Shown: positions 11,618 through 19,250 of the stretch, in pieces | Layout of the letters: the number at the start of each line of letters is the position of its first letter | How positions within the stretch are numbered: position 1 is the stretch's first letter | Assembly: GCA_964563495.1 (NCBI GenBank) | Contig: CAZLYK010000050.1 | Location: forward strand, 1 to 34,933 | DNA length: 34,933 nucleotides | Direction: 5' to 3' | Source of the DNA: CAZLYK01 sp964563495 | Lineage (GTDB): Bacteria > Acidobacteriota > Blastocatellia > RBC074 | Translations under genes and position numbers: made by a program | Notes under the pieces: model-generated | Told to the model about the DNA's origin: nothing | The model's input: only the letters and a program-made list of their open reading frames with translations | Databases searched by the model: none

Positions 11618-12214
11618 ATGAAGCAGGGTTTTATCGCTTTGCGTTATCTCGTCAGCTCGATCGCGATCACTTCAGCGCTCTTTCTCGTTTGCGTCGCACA
11701 GCAGGCCTCGGGCGGTGCGGGACAAACCGCCGCCAAAAGCGCTCCCGTCGATCACACTGCAATGATGGTGGCTGACTGGACGCGAGCCAAAGACTACACC
11801 AAAGAATACCTGGACGCCATGCCCGAAGACGGACTGGGGCTCAAACCGACGCCCGATATCCGCAGCTTCGCCGAACAGCTCCTCCATCTGGCCAACGCCA
11901 ACTACCTCTTCGCCTCCACCGCCGCCGACATCGCCAACCCCTATCAGGGCAAAAATATGGAGAAAATGGAAGAGTTCAAGACCAAGGCCGCCCTGACCAA
12001 GATCGTCATGGAGAGTTACGATTTCGTGATCGCCGCCATCAAAGGAATGGACGCCAAAAAGATGAACGAGCCGGTCAAGCTCTTCGGTCGCTTTGACGCG
12101 ACGCGTGGCGTGGCCCTGAACAAGGCTTTCGAGCACCAGACTCACCATCGCGGACAGACGACGATCTACCTGCGACTGAAAGGCGTCAAGCCCCCGGCTG
12201 AAAAACTGTTCTAA
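11618..12214 (+). CDS. secreted DinB-fold protein
   Basis: Four-helix-bundle protein of the DinB/YfiT superfamily, many members of which bind a divalent metal and some of which are thiol transferases. The ATG at 11618 is chosen because AAAGGAGA lies 4 nt upstream; an upstream in-frame start at 11540 lacks such a site. The 198-residue product has a hydrophobic N-terminus (about 7-28), so it is probably exported or anchored, unlike most DinB-fold proteins. His90 (LLHLANANYL) and His173/His176/His177 (EHQTHHRGQ) match the family's metal-binding triad. Its partner or substrate is unknown. A palindromic repeat follows the stop by 14 nt. Confidence 0.85.
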   Translation: MKQGFIALRYLVSSIAITSALFLVCVAQQASGGAGQTAAKSAPVDHTAMMVADWTRAKDYTKEYLDAMPEDGLGLKPTPDIRSFAEQLLHLANANYLFASTAADIANPYQGKNMEKMEEFKTKAALTKIVMESYDFVIAAIKGMDAKKMNEPVKLFGRFDATRGVALNKAFEHQTHHRGQTTIYLRLKGVKPPAEKLF

Positions 12215-12228
12215 ATCGGGCGGGGATC

Positions 12229-12316
12229 AATAGACAGGATAGACAAGATTTGTCCAGGATTTAACAAGACACACTTCTTGTTCCATCCTGCAAAAATCTT
12301 GTCTATCCTGTCTATT
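12229..12316. repeat. CAGGATT-type palindrome, copy 2 (DinB-fold gene to queE)
   Basis: The arms 12229-12268 and 12277-12316 pair over about 40 bp with only a few mismatches, around an 8-nt loop (ACACACTT). Each arm reads as four units of about 10 nt (AGACAGGAT, AGACAAGATT, TGTCCAGGAT, TTAACAAG). It begins 14 nt after one gene's stop and ends 11 nt before the queE ATG, so any queE transcript starting upstream must cross it. Confidence 0.9.
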
Positions 12317-12327
12317 CATAATCAGCC

Positions 12328-12969
12328 ATGCGGGTCACCGAAATCTTCTATTCAATCCAGGGCGAGTCATCTTTCGCGGGTTTGCCCTGCGTCTTCGTCC
12401 GGCTGACCTGGTGCAATTTACGATGCGCCTGGTGCGACAGCGAATACACTTTCGCCGGCGGAAGAGAGACTTCCGTCGAAGCGGTGATCGAGCAGATCCG
12501 GCGCTACCGGTGCCGGCTGGTCGAGATCACCGGCGGCGAGCCGCTGGTCCAAAAACGCGAATGCCTGGAGCTGGTTCGACGCCTGTGCGACGAGGGCATG
12601 ACCGTCCTGATCGAAACCGGCGGCAGCCTCGACGCCTGTGGCCTGGATCCGCGTTCGATCAAGATCCTCGATGTCAAATGCCCGGGCAGCGGCGAAGCCG
12701 AGCGGAATTTCTGGGCCAATCTGGAAAACCTCAACCCTGGAGATGAGGTCAAATTCGTGATCAAGGATCGCGCCGATTTCGATTACGCCCTCAAGGTCAT
12801 CGATAAATACCGGCTCGGTCAACGCGAGCCGTATCTGCTCTTCTCACCGGTTTGGGGAGAAGTCGATCTGAAAGACCTGGCGGGCTGGATCCTCCAGTCC
12901 GGGGTCCGTGGGCGGATGCAATTACAACTGCACAAGTATATCTGGGGAGCCGATACGCGCGGTGTATAA
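12328..12969 (+). CDS. queE: 7-carboxy-7-deazaguanine synthase (radical SAM)
   Basis: Radical SAM enzyme that converts 6-carboxytetrahydropterin to 7-carboxy-7-deazaguanine in queuosine/archaeosine-type deazapurine synthesis. The 213 residues show the cluster-binding CxxxCxxC (Cys29, Cys33, Cys36, in TWCNLRCAWC), the ITGGEPL motif near residue 70 and the family end LQLHKYIWG. The N-terminal EIFYSIQGES is typical of QueE. It is followed 35 nt later by queC, the next step of the pathway. No ribosome-binding site of strength is visible before the ATG because a palindromic repeat ends 11 nt upstream. Confidence 0.95.
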   Translation: MRVTEIFYSIQGESSFAGLPCVFVRLTWCNLRCAWCDSEYTFAGGRETSVEAVIEQIRRYRCRLVEITGGEPLVQKRECLELVRRLCDEGMTVLIETGGSLDACGLDPRSIKILDVKCPGSGEAERNFWANLENLNPGDEVKFVIKDRADFDYALKVIDKYRLGQREPYLLFSPVWGEVDLKDLAGWILQSGVRGRMQLQLHKYIWGADTRGV

Positions 12970-13004
12970 TCGTCAGCTCGACTGAGCCGGGGGACCTCAA
13001 ATCA

Positions 13005-13676
13005 ATGTTGTCGATTGTCTTAGTCAGCGGAGGGATGGACAGCTGCGTGACGGCGGCGATCGCGTCGCGTCAAAACGACGAGATCGCCATGTTGCATGTC
13101 AGCTATGGCCAGCGGACTGAAAAACGGGAACTAAAAGCCTTTCACGAGATCGCCGATTTCTACCGGGTCAGCCGGCGAATGACCGCGAGCCTGGCGTATC
13201 TGGCGCAAATCGGCGGCTCATCGCTGACGGATCGACGGATAGAGGTCAGCCCGGCCAATCTCGAATCGAAGGAGATCCCGACTTCCTACGTTCCATTTCG
13301 CAATGCGCACCTGCTTTCGATCGCCACCAGCTGGGCGGAAGTGATCGGAGCCGGGAGAATCTACATCGGCGCCGTCGCCGAGGATAGCTCCGGTTATCCG
13401 GATTGCCGTCCGGAATTTTACGACGCCTTCAACCGCTTGATCGAGATCGGCACCAGACCTCAGACCACGATTACCATCCACACGCCGGTGATCGATTTGC
13501 GAAAGAACCAGATTGTCCGGAAAGGCGTAGAGCTTGGCGCCCCGCTCCATTTAAGCTGGTCTTGCTATCAGAGTGAAGATATCGCATGCGGAAGGTGCGA
13601 CAGCTGCGCTCTCCGGTTGCGAGGTTTCCACGAAGCCGGGGTTCGCGACCCAATCCCCTACGCGATTGAAATCTGA
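13005..13676 (+). CDS. queC: 7-cyano-7-deazaguanine (preQ0) synthase
   Basis: ATP-dependent ligase that turns 7-carboxy-7-deazaguanine plus ammonia into preQ0. The start at 13005 gives 223 residues, the usual QueC length; the frame is open further upstream but would run through queE. The PP-loop SGGMDS is at 8-13. The phrase VPFRNAHLLSIATSWAE and the segment DSSGYPDCRPEFYDAF are characteristic. The C-terminal zinc site is Cys187, Cys195, Cys198 and Cys201 (CGRCDSC). It is in an apparent two-gene operon with queE; queD and queF are not in this window. Whether the product goes to tRNA queuosine or to DNA modification cannot be told here, though no DNA-modification genes are adjacent. Confidence 0.95.
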   Translation: MLSIVLVSGGMDSCVTAAIASRQNDEIAMLHVSYGQRTEKRELKAFHEIADFYRVSRRMTASLAYLAQIGGSSLTDRRIEVSPANLESKEIPTSYVPFRNAHLLSIATSWAEVIGAGRIYIGAVAEDSSGYPDCRPEFYDAFNRLIEIGTRPQTTITIHTPVIDLRKNQIVRKGVELGAPLHLSWSCYQSEDIACGRCDSCALRLRGFHEAGVRDPIPYAIEI

Positions 13677-13683
13677 TCGGGCG

Positions 13684-13702
13684 GAAGTTAGAATTTAACT
13701 TC
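13684..13702 (+). terminator. weak hairpin after queC
   Basis: GAAGTTA (13684-13690) pairs with TAACTTC (13696-13702) around the loop GAATT, 7 nt after the queC stop. It is followed by a short TCTT rather than a full T-tract. It may be a weak terminator or an mRNA end. Confidence 0.35.
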
Positions 13703-13922
13703 TCTTGATACTGAAGTAACAGGCCACAGTTTTTCATTACATAATAATTATCGAATGTAAGACAGCCAAGTGCGATTTTGAGCCCGGCCCAGAGCGAGCG
13801 GCGAACGCTGACAACCTCTCTGATCTATACCCGGAGCAACGTATCCGCAGCTCCCGCATCTAACGCCGCGCTCAGAACTGCTGTTAGGTTGATGACAGTT
13901 TCAGCAACAGACGGAGGACAAA

Positions 13923-15179
13923 ATGAAGATCAAGAATCTCTTGCCGGCGTTCGTGGGGTGCGCTCTGCTGGCACTCGCTGCGGTGAGTGTTTCGGCGCAG
14001 GTTGGCCGCATCGAAGGTGATGTAGTCAAAGCCGGCACAACCGATCCGGTTGTCGGTGCGGAAGTCCAGATCGTCCGCATGGATATCAAGGGCAAATACG
14101 ATGTCAAGACCGATAAGAAGGGGCATTTCCTGCATGCCGGCGTCCCCTACGTCGGCAACTATACGCTGATCGTATCGGCCGAGGGTTGCTCCCCATATTT
14201 TCTGAACAATGTTCGCCCGACCGGCGAAGTGATCAAGGTCGAGCTTCAACCCGGAGACGGCCGTAAGCTGACGATCGATGACGTTAAGAAAATACAGGGT
14301 GGTGCACCGACAAGCGGCGCCCCCAGTCAAAAGCCCGCAAGTGCGGCCGAGGTAAAGAAGCAGCAGGAAGAGTATGAAAAGAAGAAGGCCGAGATCGAAA
14401 AGCAGAAGGCCGACTTCGAGAGCATGAAGAAGATGTTCGAACAGGGGCAGCAGATGGTGGCCAATAAGGACTATAGCGGCGCGATCACCGCCTATAATGA
14501 GGCCTCCAGACTCGATCCCGAGCAGGAGGCTGTCTGGGCCAACCTCGCCCTGGCGCTCTATAACCGCGGGGTGACAACTCTTAATGAGAGCCTCAAAGAT
14601 CCGTCGAAACGCGATCCCGCCAAGCAGGACTTCAACGACTCGGTCAACGCCGTCTCCAAGGCGCTCGGACTGGTTGAGCCGAAATTGAACGATCCGGCCA
14701 AGAGCACCGACGCCAAGAAGAGCAAGAGCCAGTATCTGAAGATCAAAGCCGATTCCGAGTCCCTGCTGGCTCGTCGACTCGGTATGATCGAGATGGCCGA
14801 TGCGGCGGTTAAGGACTACGCCGATGCCGGCGATCTCTCCCCCAACCCGGCTGACAAGAAGAATTACCAGCTCAAAGGCGCAGAGACCCTCTTCGAGTCC
14901 GGTAAGGCGGAAGAAGCCGTGGCAGCCTATACCTCGATCCTCAACGCCGATCCGGAAAATATCGAGGGGCTTTATAAACTCGGATTGGCTTACGCCAGCG
15001 TCGCCAAGTTCCAGGAATCAGCCAACACGCTGCAAAAATTCCTGGACAAGGCGCCTGAGACCGATCCTCGCGTCCCGGAAGTCAAGGCCGTGATCAAGGA
15101 CCTGGTGGTCGGCAACAACCTCCAACCACCCAAGGCCGACTCAGGCAAAGGCAAAGCCGCTCCCAAAAAGAAACCTTAA
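13923..15179 (+). CDS. secreted carboxypeptidase-regulatory-like and TPR protein
   Basis: Exported scaffold-type protein of unknown partner. The 418 residues have a clear signal peptide (1-25, ending VSVSAQ). A carboxypeptidase-regulatory-like beta domain follows (about 27-110, 'GDVVKAGTTDPVVGAEVQI'). A charged coiled coil (about 140-180, runs of EEYEKKKAEIEKQKADFE) leads to TPR units at about 180-225 and 300-385 ('GAITAYNEASRLDPEQEAVW', 'EAVAAYTSILNADPENIEGL'). The tail is Lys/Pro-rich. GGAGGA lies 4 nt before the ATG. The 246-nt upstream spacer contains an A/T-rich block around 13735-13755 (CATAATAAT), a possible -10 region, but no convincing -35. Confidence 0.85.
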   Translation: MKIKNLLPAFVGCALLALAAVSVSAQVGRIEGDVVKAGTTDPVVGAEVQIVRMDIKGKYDVKTDKKGHFLHAGVPYVGNYTLIVSAEGCSPYFLNNVRPTGEVIKVELQPGDGRKLTIDDVKKIQGGAPTSGAPSQKPASAAEVKKQQEEYEKKKAEIEKQKADFESMKKMFEQGQQMVANKDYSGAITAYNEASRLDPEQEAVWANLALALYNRGVTTLNESLKDPSKRDPAKQDFNDSVNAVSKALGLVEPKLNDPAKSTDAKKSKSQYLKIKADSESLLARRLGMIEMADAAVKDYADAGDLSPNPADKKNYQLKGAETLFESGKAEEAVAAYTSILNADPENIEGLYKLGLAYASVAKFQESANTLQKFLDKAPETDPRVPEVKAVIKDLVVGNNLQPPKADSGKGKAAPKKKP

Positions 15180-15197
15180 TGATTGAGATATTGGGAT

Positions 15198-15307
15198 AAA
15201 TAGACATCAGGATTGACAGGATTTCACCGGATTAGACAGGATTGAAGACAAAGCCGTAAAACAATCCTGTCTAATCCGGTGAAATCCTGTCTAATCCTGT
15301 CTATTTT
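15198..15307. repeat. CAGGATT-type palindrome, copy 3 (convergent gene pair)
   Basis: The arms 15198-15243 and 15263-15307 pair over about 45 bp with few mismatches around a 19-nt loop. The left arm contains four consecutive units on a 10-nt period (TCAGGATTGA, CAGGATTTCA, CCGGATTAGA, CAGGATTGAA). It sits between the plus-strand TPR gene and the minus-strand hydrolase, and its right end covers part of the hydrolase's TAA stop (15306-15308). Confidence 0.92.
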
Positions 15308-17171
15308 ATTTCAAGACCTGGACCTTCAAATGAGACCCGAACCTGGCTGAGCGGTAAATCCGCTGAGTGGCTTTCTGAAAATCCGAATCCTTCGCCTGAT
15401 AAATATTGAGGAATTTCTGCGGGTTCCGGTCGACCAATGGAAACCACGAGCTTTGCACCTGGATCATGATCCGGTGCCCCTTCTTAAAAGTATGATTGAT
15501 ATCGGGCATGGTGAAGGGTATCTCCGTGATCTCGTTTGGCTTGAGCGGCTCTGGTTTTGACCAGCTCCGGCGGTATTTCGCTCGCATCGGCTCGCCCCGC
15601 ACCAGCATTTGATATCCATCCATAGGGTCCTGCCTCCTGTCGGGAAAGACATCGATCAGTTTGACCACGAAATCCGAATCCGTACCGGAAGTCGAAGCGA
15701 AGAGCGTGGCTGAGAGGGGGCCGGCGATGGTCACGTCCTCGGCCAGTACGTCGCTCTGATAGACAAGGACATCGGGGCGCGTCGCCGCGAATCGCTGATC
15801 GTAGGTCATATACTCATATTTCATCCCGACCGTGATCTCATTGAGGAACGGCACCGGTTTATTGGGATCGCTCAGATATTCATCGTAGGCGGTGGACGCT
15901 GTCTCGGTCGGCGGATCAAATCCGAGCTTGCCGTTGGCGTGGAGGTATAGATTTTTAGCCTCGGCGTTTTTCGGGGGCCACGATCCGTAAGTCTTCCAGA
16001 CATTCGAGCCGGTCTCAAAGACATAGGCTTCGGGCAATCTCATTTCGCCCTTGTCTTTGAGGAAGTACATGAAGAATGGAAATTCTATATTTTCACGATA
16101 GAAGGCCGAGGGCTTTGAGTTGAAGCTGACGCCTCCCAGCTTGTCGCCGTCTCCGCGTGACCAGCAACCATGACACCACGGCCCTTCGACCAGGACATTC
16201 CAGGCCTTCGGATCGTTCTTTTCGATTGCCCGGTAGATCGAGAACGGGCCGTTAACATCTTCGGCGTCGAACCAGCCGCCGACGGTCATGACCGCGGGCG
16301 TAACCTTCTTCAAATGCTGCGGGACGTTTTGAGCCTGCCAGTATTCGTCGTAATCGCCGTGCTCCATCCATTCGTTCCAGATCTTGATCTCGCCCTTCAT
16401 GTATTTCGGGTTGGCGTTGGCGAGCGATCCCAGCTCGAGAAAGAACCTATACCCGTCATTCGTGCCGTGATCGAACCGGGTGTCGTTCTGAAGCCCCGGA
16501 CCTGTCCGCGGCCGGCCAAAGGCAATAATGAAGTTAAAAGCGTGGGGGAGGAAAAAGGCGCCATTGTGATGCATATCGTCGCCGAGCCAGTTATCAGCCA
16601 TCGGCGCCTGAGGCGAGACGGCTTTGAGCGCCGGGTGTGGGTCGATCAACGCCTGCGCGGCGTAGTGACCGGGGTAGGAGATACCCCACATCCCGACTCG
16701 CCCATTATGATTCGGGATATTTTTGAGCAGCCAGTCGATAGTGTCCCATGTATCGGTCGATTCATCCGTATCGCTCGGGCCGCTCTTCTTCGGCTTGTAG
16801 GGCGTCATCCATTTGAAGTCGCCCTCGGACATGACACGCCCGCGCACATCCTGATAGACAAAGATGAACTTTTCTTTCATAAACATCGGTGACGGGCCGA
16901 GCTGACCGCGGTAGTTATCCGGCCCGTACGGCGCGACGCTGTAGGGCGTGCGCATCATCATGATCGGGTATTTCTGCGTCACGTCTTTCGGGACGTAAAC
17001 GGAAGTGAAGAGTTTGACCCCGTCGCGCATCTGAATCTGATGTTCGGATTTGGTGTAATTTTCCCTGACGCTAAAGGTCTCCTGCGCGAGCAAAAAAGGG
17101 TCGCCTGTCGGCAGGGCGATCGTCGCCAACAGGGATAGCGTAAATACCGATAAAAACCTCTTCAGTTTCAT
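15306..17171 (-). CDS. secreted CocE/NonD (S15-type) serine hydrolase
   Basis: Alpha/beta-hydrolase of the X-Pro dipeptidyl-peptidase/alpha-amino-acid ester hydrolase/cocaine esterase group, likely acting on peptides or acyl esters outside the cytoplasm. The 621 residues start with a signal peptide (about 1-30). The nucleophile is Ser165 in GISYPG, the acid Asp302 in GGWFDAED and the base His334 in GPWCHG, so the triad is complete. A C-terminal jelly-roll domain (about 440-620) carries 'DVLAEDVTIAGPLSATLF' and 'GHRIMIQVQSSWFP'. GAGGAG lies 8 nt before the ATG. It converges on the TPR gene across a palindromic repeat. Substrate specificity is not predictable. Confidence 0.9.
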   Translation of the reverse strand: MKLKRFLSVFTLSLLATIALPTGDPFLLAQETFSVRENYTKSEHQIQMRDGVKLFTSVYVPKDVTQKYPIMMMRTPYSVAPYGPDNYRGQLGPSPMFMKEKFIFVYQDVRGRVMSEGDFKWMTPYKPKKSGPSDTDESTDTWDTIDWLLKNIPNHNGRVGMWGISYPGHYAAQALIDPHPALKAVSPQAPMADNWLGDDMHHNGAFFLPHAFNFIIAFGRPRTGPGLQNDTRFDHGTNDGYRFFLELGSLANANPKYMKGEIKIWNEWMEHGDYDEYWQAQNVPQHLKKVTPAVMTVGGWFDAEDVNGPFSIYRAIEKNDPKAWNVLVEGPWCHGCWSRGDGDKLGGVSFNSKPSAFYRENIEFPFFMYFLKDKGEMRLPEAYVFETGSNVWKTYGSWPPKNAEAKNLYLHANGKLGFDPPTETASTAYDEYLSDPNKPVPFLNEITVGMKYEYMTYDQRFAATRPDVLVYQSDVLAEDVTIAGPLSATLFASTSGTDSDFVVKLIDVFPDRRQDPMDGYQMLVRGEPMRAKYRRSWSKPEPLKPNEITEIPFTMPDINHTFKKGHRIMIQVQSSWFPLVDRNPQKFLNIYQAKDSDFQKATQRIYRSARFGSHLKVQVLK

Positions 17172-17184
17172 CGCCGGTTCTCCT

Positions 17185-17284
17185 CAAAAAAGCCTGGGTA
17201 GGCACGCCCTCGGCGGGCTATTTTTCAAACAATCGGCTTTTGGCCGAAGCTCGGCGCGCGCGAGGCGTGCGTACCCGGGCTTTT
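17185..17284. repeat. GTACGCACGCC-type palindromic repeat, copy 2
   Basis: The left arm (17187-17219) and right arm (17249-17284) are imperfect reverse complements sharing AAAGCC(T/C)GGGTA and GCACGCC, with an inner TCGGC/GCCGA hairpin at about 17232-17246. It lies directly upstream of the hydrolase start on the minus strand. The same phrase occurs at 7791-7834. Confidence 0.75.
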
Positions 17285-17297
17285 CATTTTTTTAAGG

Positions 17298-17327
17298 GCG
17301 TCGCCATGCGACACGAACGACTCCTTA
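17298..17327 (+). repeat. GTCGCC...GAACGACTCCT repeat, copy 1
   Basis: A roughly 30-nt unit beginning GGGCGTCGCC and ending GAACGACTCCT. A close copy lies in reverse orientation at 19161-19189 with only a handful of differences. Each copy sits 12-25 nt from a different larger palindrome, so these repeats form mosaics. Confidence 0.65.
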
Positions 17328-17402
17328 TGGTTTGGGTGTTTAGTATCCGTATGGCCTGAGAGTAAAGGGATGACGGCCGGCTGGCAAGTCATGTTCCGTC
17401 TC

Positions 17403-17411
17403 TGCTATAAT
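17403..17411 (+). promoter_or_regulatory. extended -10 promoter for the HtrA-like gene
   Basis: TGCTATAAT is a perfect extended -10 (TGn followed by TATAAT). It lies 67 nt before the protease ATG. No good -35 lies at 17-18 nt upstream (GGCAAG/TGGCAA), which extended -10 promoters can tolerate. The rest of the 306-nt spacer between the hydrolase and the protease (17172-17477) holds two repeats and no gene. The same 9-mer occurs on the minus strand before the M1-like gene. Confidence 0.6.
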
Positions 17412-17477
17412 TTGCCTCCCCAAAGTCACTGGTAAAGATAGTGCCCCAGACTCTTAAAGACGCAAAAACAGGACTTT

Positions 17478-19058
17478 ATGCGAAAAGATGATTTGTCAGT
17501 TAATGATCATCCGGCAGAGGCATTGATCGAGCGCTACCGCCGCTCCAGGCGCCGTGCGATTTTAATCGCCGTGGCGGCCTCTTTTCTCGCCTTGGGAGTG
17601 ATTCTGGGGGCGTGGCTGACGGATCAACCGAAACTTGTCAGAGCCGGTTATGTTGAGGTCAACGCACAACTATCTTCCGCTTTCGTTGAGATCGCGCGCC
17701 AGGTCGAACCGGCGGTCGTCAATATCTCAACCGTGACCCAGCCGGTACAACGCCAGCGCTCGCTCAACGAGTTTCCCGTGCCGCGGCCGTCGCTGGACTC
17801 GCTCCCGTTGGAAAAAGGCGAGCCCGCCCGCCGCGGCAATGGCTCGGGTGTGATCGTCGATCCGGCAGGCTATATCCTGACCAACAACCACGTCATCCAG
17901 ACCGCCGATCGAATTAAAGTCAAGCTCTTCAATGGAACCGAGCTGCCCGCGCGAGTCATAGGCAGCGACAGGGAGACCGATCTGGCCGTGATCAAAGTCG
18001 ATCCGGCGGAGCCCTTAACCGCTGCCCGGATCGGCGATTCGGAAAAGATCCGGGTCGGCGACTGGGTTCTCGCAATCGGTTCGCCCTTCGGGTTCGATCA
18101 GAGCGTGACTGCGGGAATCATCAGCGCCAAGGAACGCGACTCATCCGAGCTCTATAAAAAAGTCGGATTCCAGTATTTTTTGCAAACCGATGCCGCCATC
18201 AATCGCGGCAATTCTGGCGGCCCCCTGATCAACCTTTCCGGAGAGGTAATCGGGATCAATACCGCGATCGCCACCAGCACTGGTGATTACAACGGCATCA
18301 GTTTTGCACTTCCCTCTATCGAGGCGATCCTGGTCTACAAACAGCTGGTCAGGCAGGGACGGGTCGTGCGCGGCTTCCTGGGGGCGCTGACCGAACGCGT
18401 CACCCCGCAAATCGCCAAGGTATATGGATTGGCTTCGGCCCGGGGAGCAATCGTCAGCAATGTCAGTGAAACGATGGAAGTCGACGGAAACGCAGTTGAA
18501 AGCCCCGCGGCCAAAGCCGGCTTAAAACCGAATGACATCATCATCGAGTTTCGCGAAGAACGGATCAAGGACGATGCGGACCTGGTTCGTCGCGTCGGAT
18601 CGACCAGCGTCGGCGCGACAGCCCCGCTCAAGATTGTTCGTGATGGGAAAGAGATGACTCTTTCGGTAGTGATCGGCCGCCGCCCCGGTCGCGAAGCCTC
18701 GCGCGCCGCGGTCGCCTCAAGCGCAACCTCGCCTTTCGCCGAGACCGACGAGTCCCGGCAAAGCCCAAATATCGGCATCCGGATTGAGTCGCTGACACCG
18801 CTCAAAATTCAGGAGAGAGATTTGGGTAACGTTCGAGGAGTGACGGTTTTGAACGTCACACCGGGCAGCGTGGCTGATGACGCCGAGTTGAAAAATAACG
18901 ATATTATTGAGACAATAAATCTCGAGCCGGTCAAAAATAATCAAGACTTCAAACGTCTGCTCAACCGGCTTAAAGCGGGTGACCCTGTGGTGCTTCAGGT
19001 TTACCGGGAAAGTCTTTCACCGGTGCCGCGTATCTTTATCTCGTTCAACAAACCGTAA
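17478..19058 (+). CDS. HtrA/Deg-family serine protease with two PDZ domains
   Basis: Envelope protease/chaperone that degrades or refolds damaged exported proteins. The 526 residues have a basic N-terminus and one membrane helix (about 26-46), so it is likely inner-membrane-anchored and faces the periplasm. The trypsin-like domain has the full triad His138 (TNNHVI), Asp168 (ETDLAVI) and Ser246 (RGNSGGP). PDZ1 is at about 295-400 and PDZ2 at about 430-520 ('IGIRIESLTPLKIQERDL', 'GVTVLNVTPGSVADDAEL'). This is the two-PDZ DegP/DegQ layout rather than the one-PDZ DegS layout, but membrane-anchored. AGGAC lies just before the ATG. An extended -10 promoter is visible 67 nt upstream. Confidence 0.93.
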   Translation: MRKDDLSVNDHPAEALIERYRRSRRRAILIAVAASFLALGVILGAWLTDQPKLVRAGYVEVNAQLSSAFVEIARQVEPAVVNISTVTQPVQRQRSLNEFPVPRPSLDSLPLEKGEPARRGNGSGVIVDPAGYILTNNHVIQTADRIKVKLFNGTELPARVIGSDRETDLAVIKVDPAEPLTAARIGDSEKIRVGDWVLAIGSPFGFDQSVTAGIISAKERDSSELYKKVGFQYFLQTDAAINRGNSGGPLINLSGEVIGINTAIATSTGDYNGISFALPSIEAILVYKQLVRQGRVVRGFLGALTERVTPQIAKVYGLASARGAIVSNVSETMEVDGNAVESPAAKAGLKPNDIIIEFREERIKDDADLVRRVGSTSVGATAPLKIVRDGKEMTLSVVIGRRPGREASRAAVASSATSPFAETDESRQSPNIGIRIESLTPLKIQERDLGNVRGVTVLNVTPGSVADDAELKNNDIIETINLEPVKNNQDFKRLLNRLKAGDPVVLQVYRESLSPVPRIFISFNKP

Positions 19059-19062
19059 AATC

Positions 19063-19157
19063 AAAAGTCCGGGAACGCGGGCCTCCCGCCCGCAGGTTCC
19101 GGCGAAGAAACTAATCATCAACCCATGCGGGCGGGACGCCCGCGTTCCTGGGCTTTT
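19063..19157. repeat. GGAACGCGGGC-type palindromic repeat
   Basis: The arms 19063-19094 and 19126-19157 pair over 32 bp with about three mismatches around a 31-nt loop. The motif is AAAAG(T/C)CC(G/A)GGAACGCGGGC followed by CCCGCCCGCA. It begins 4 nt after the protease stop codon and ends in a T-run (GGCTTTTA), so it could act as the terminator of that gene. Confidence 0.85.
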
Positions 19158-19160
19158 ATG

Positions 19161-19189
19161 AGGAGTCGTTCATTTGCACGGCGACTCCC
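19161..19189 (-). repeat. GTCGCC...GAACGACTCCT repeat, copy 2
   Basis: Reverse-orientation relative of the unit at 17298-17327, starting AGGAGTCGTTC on the plus strand. GGAGTCG and CGACTCC at its ends can also pair with each other. It is squeezed between two larger palindromes. Confidence 0.6.
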
Positions 19190-19198
19190 AGAAACGAT

Positions 19199-19238
19199 TG
19201 CAATTACTCCCGAGCGCAAGCGCTCGGGAGTAATTGCA
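19199..19238. repeat. perfect 18-bp hairpin in the leader of the PG-binding protein gene
   Basis: The arms 19199-19216 and 19221-19238 are exact reverse complements (TGCAATTACTCCCGAGCG and its mate) with the 4-nt loop CAAG. It ends directly at the ribosome-binding site GAGAGGAGAG (about 19238-19247) of the gene starting at 19251. Like the tolB-pal hairpin it is perfect and has a tetraloop. Confidence 0.9.
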
Positions 19239-19250
19239 GAGAGGAGAGTT

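Noticed and set aside
12965..12970. TATAAT as a queC promoter
   Set aside because: It overlaps the queE stop codon and has no -35 at a fitting distance; queE and queC are more simply co-transcribed.
12852..13004. N-terminal extension of queC
   Set aside because: The frame is open, but it would overlap queE; the ATG at 13005 gives the standard QueC N-terminus and length.
15198..15307. CRISPR array
   Set aside because: The units are about 10 nt with no unique spacers and are arranged as an inverted repeat; no cas genes are present.
16170..16892. 240-codon open frame on the plus strand
   Set aside because: It lies wholly inside the S15-type hydrolase on the other strand, with no recognisable domain.
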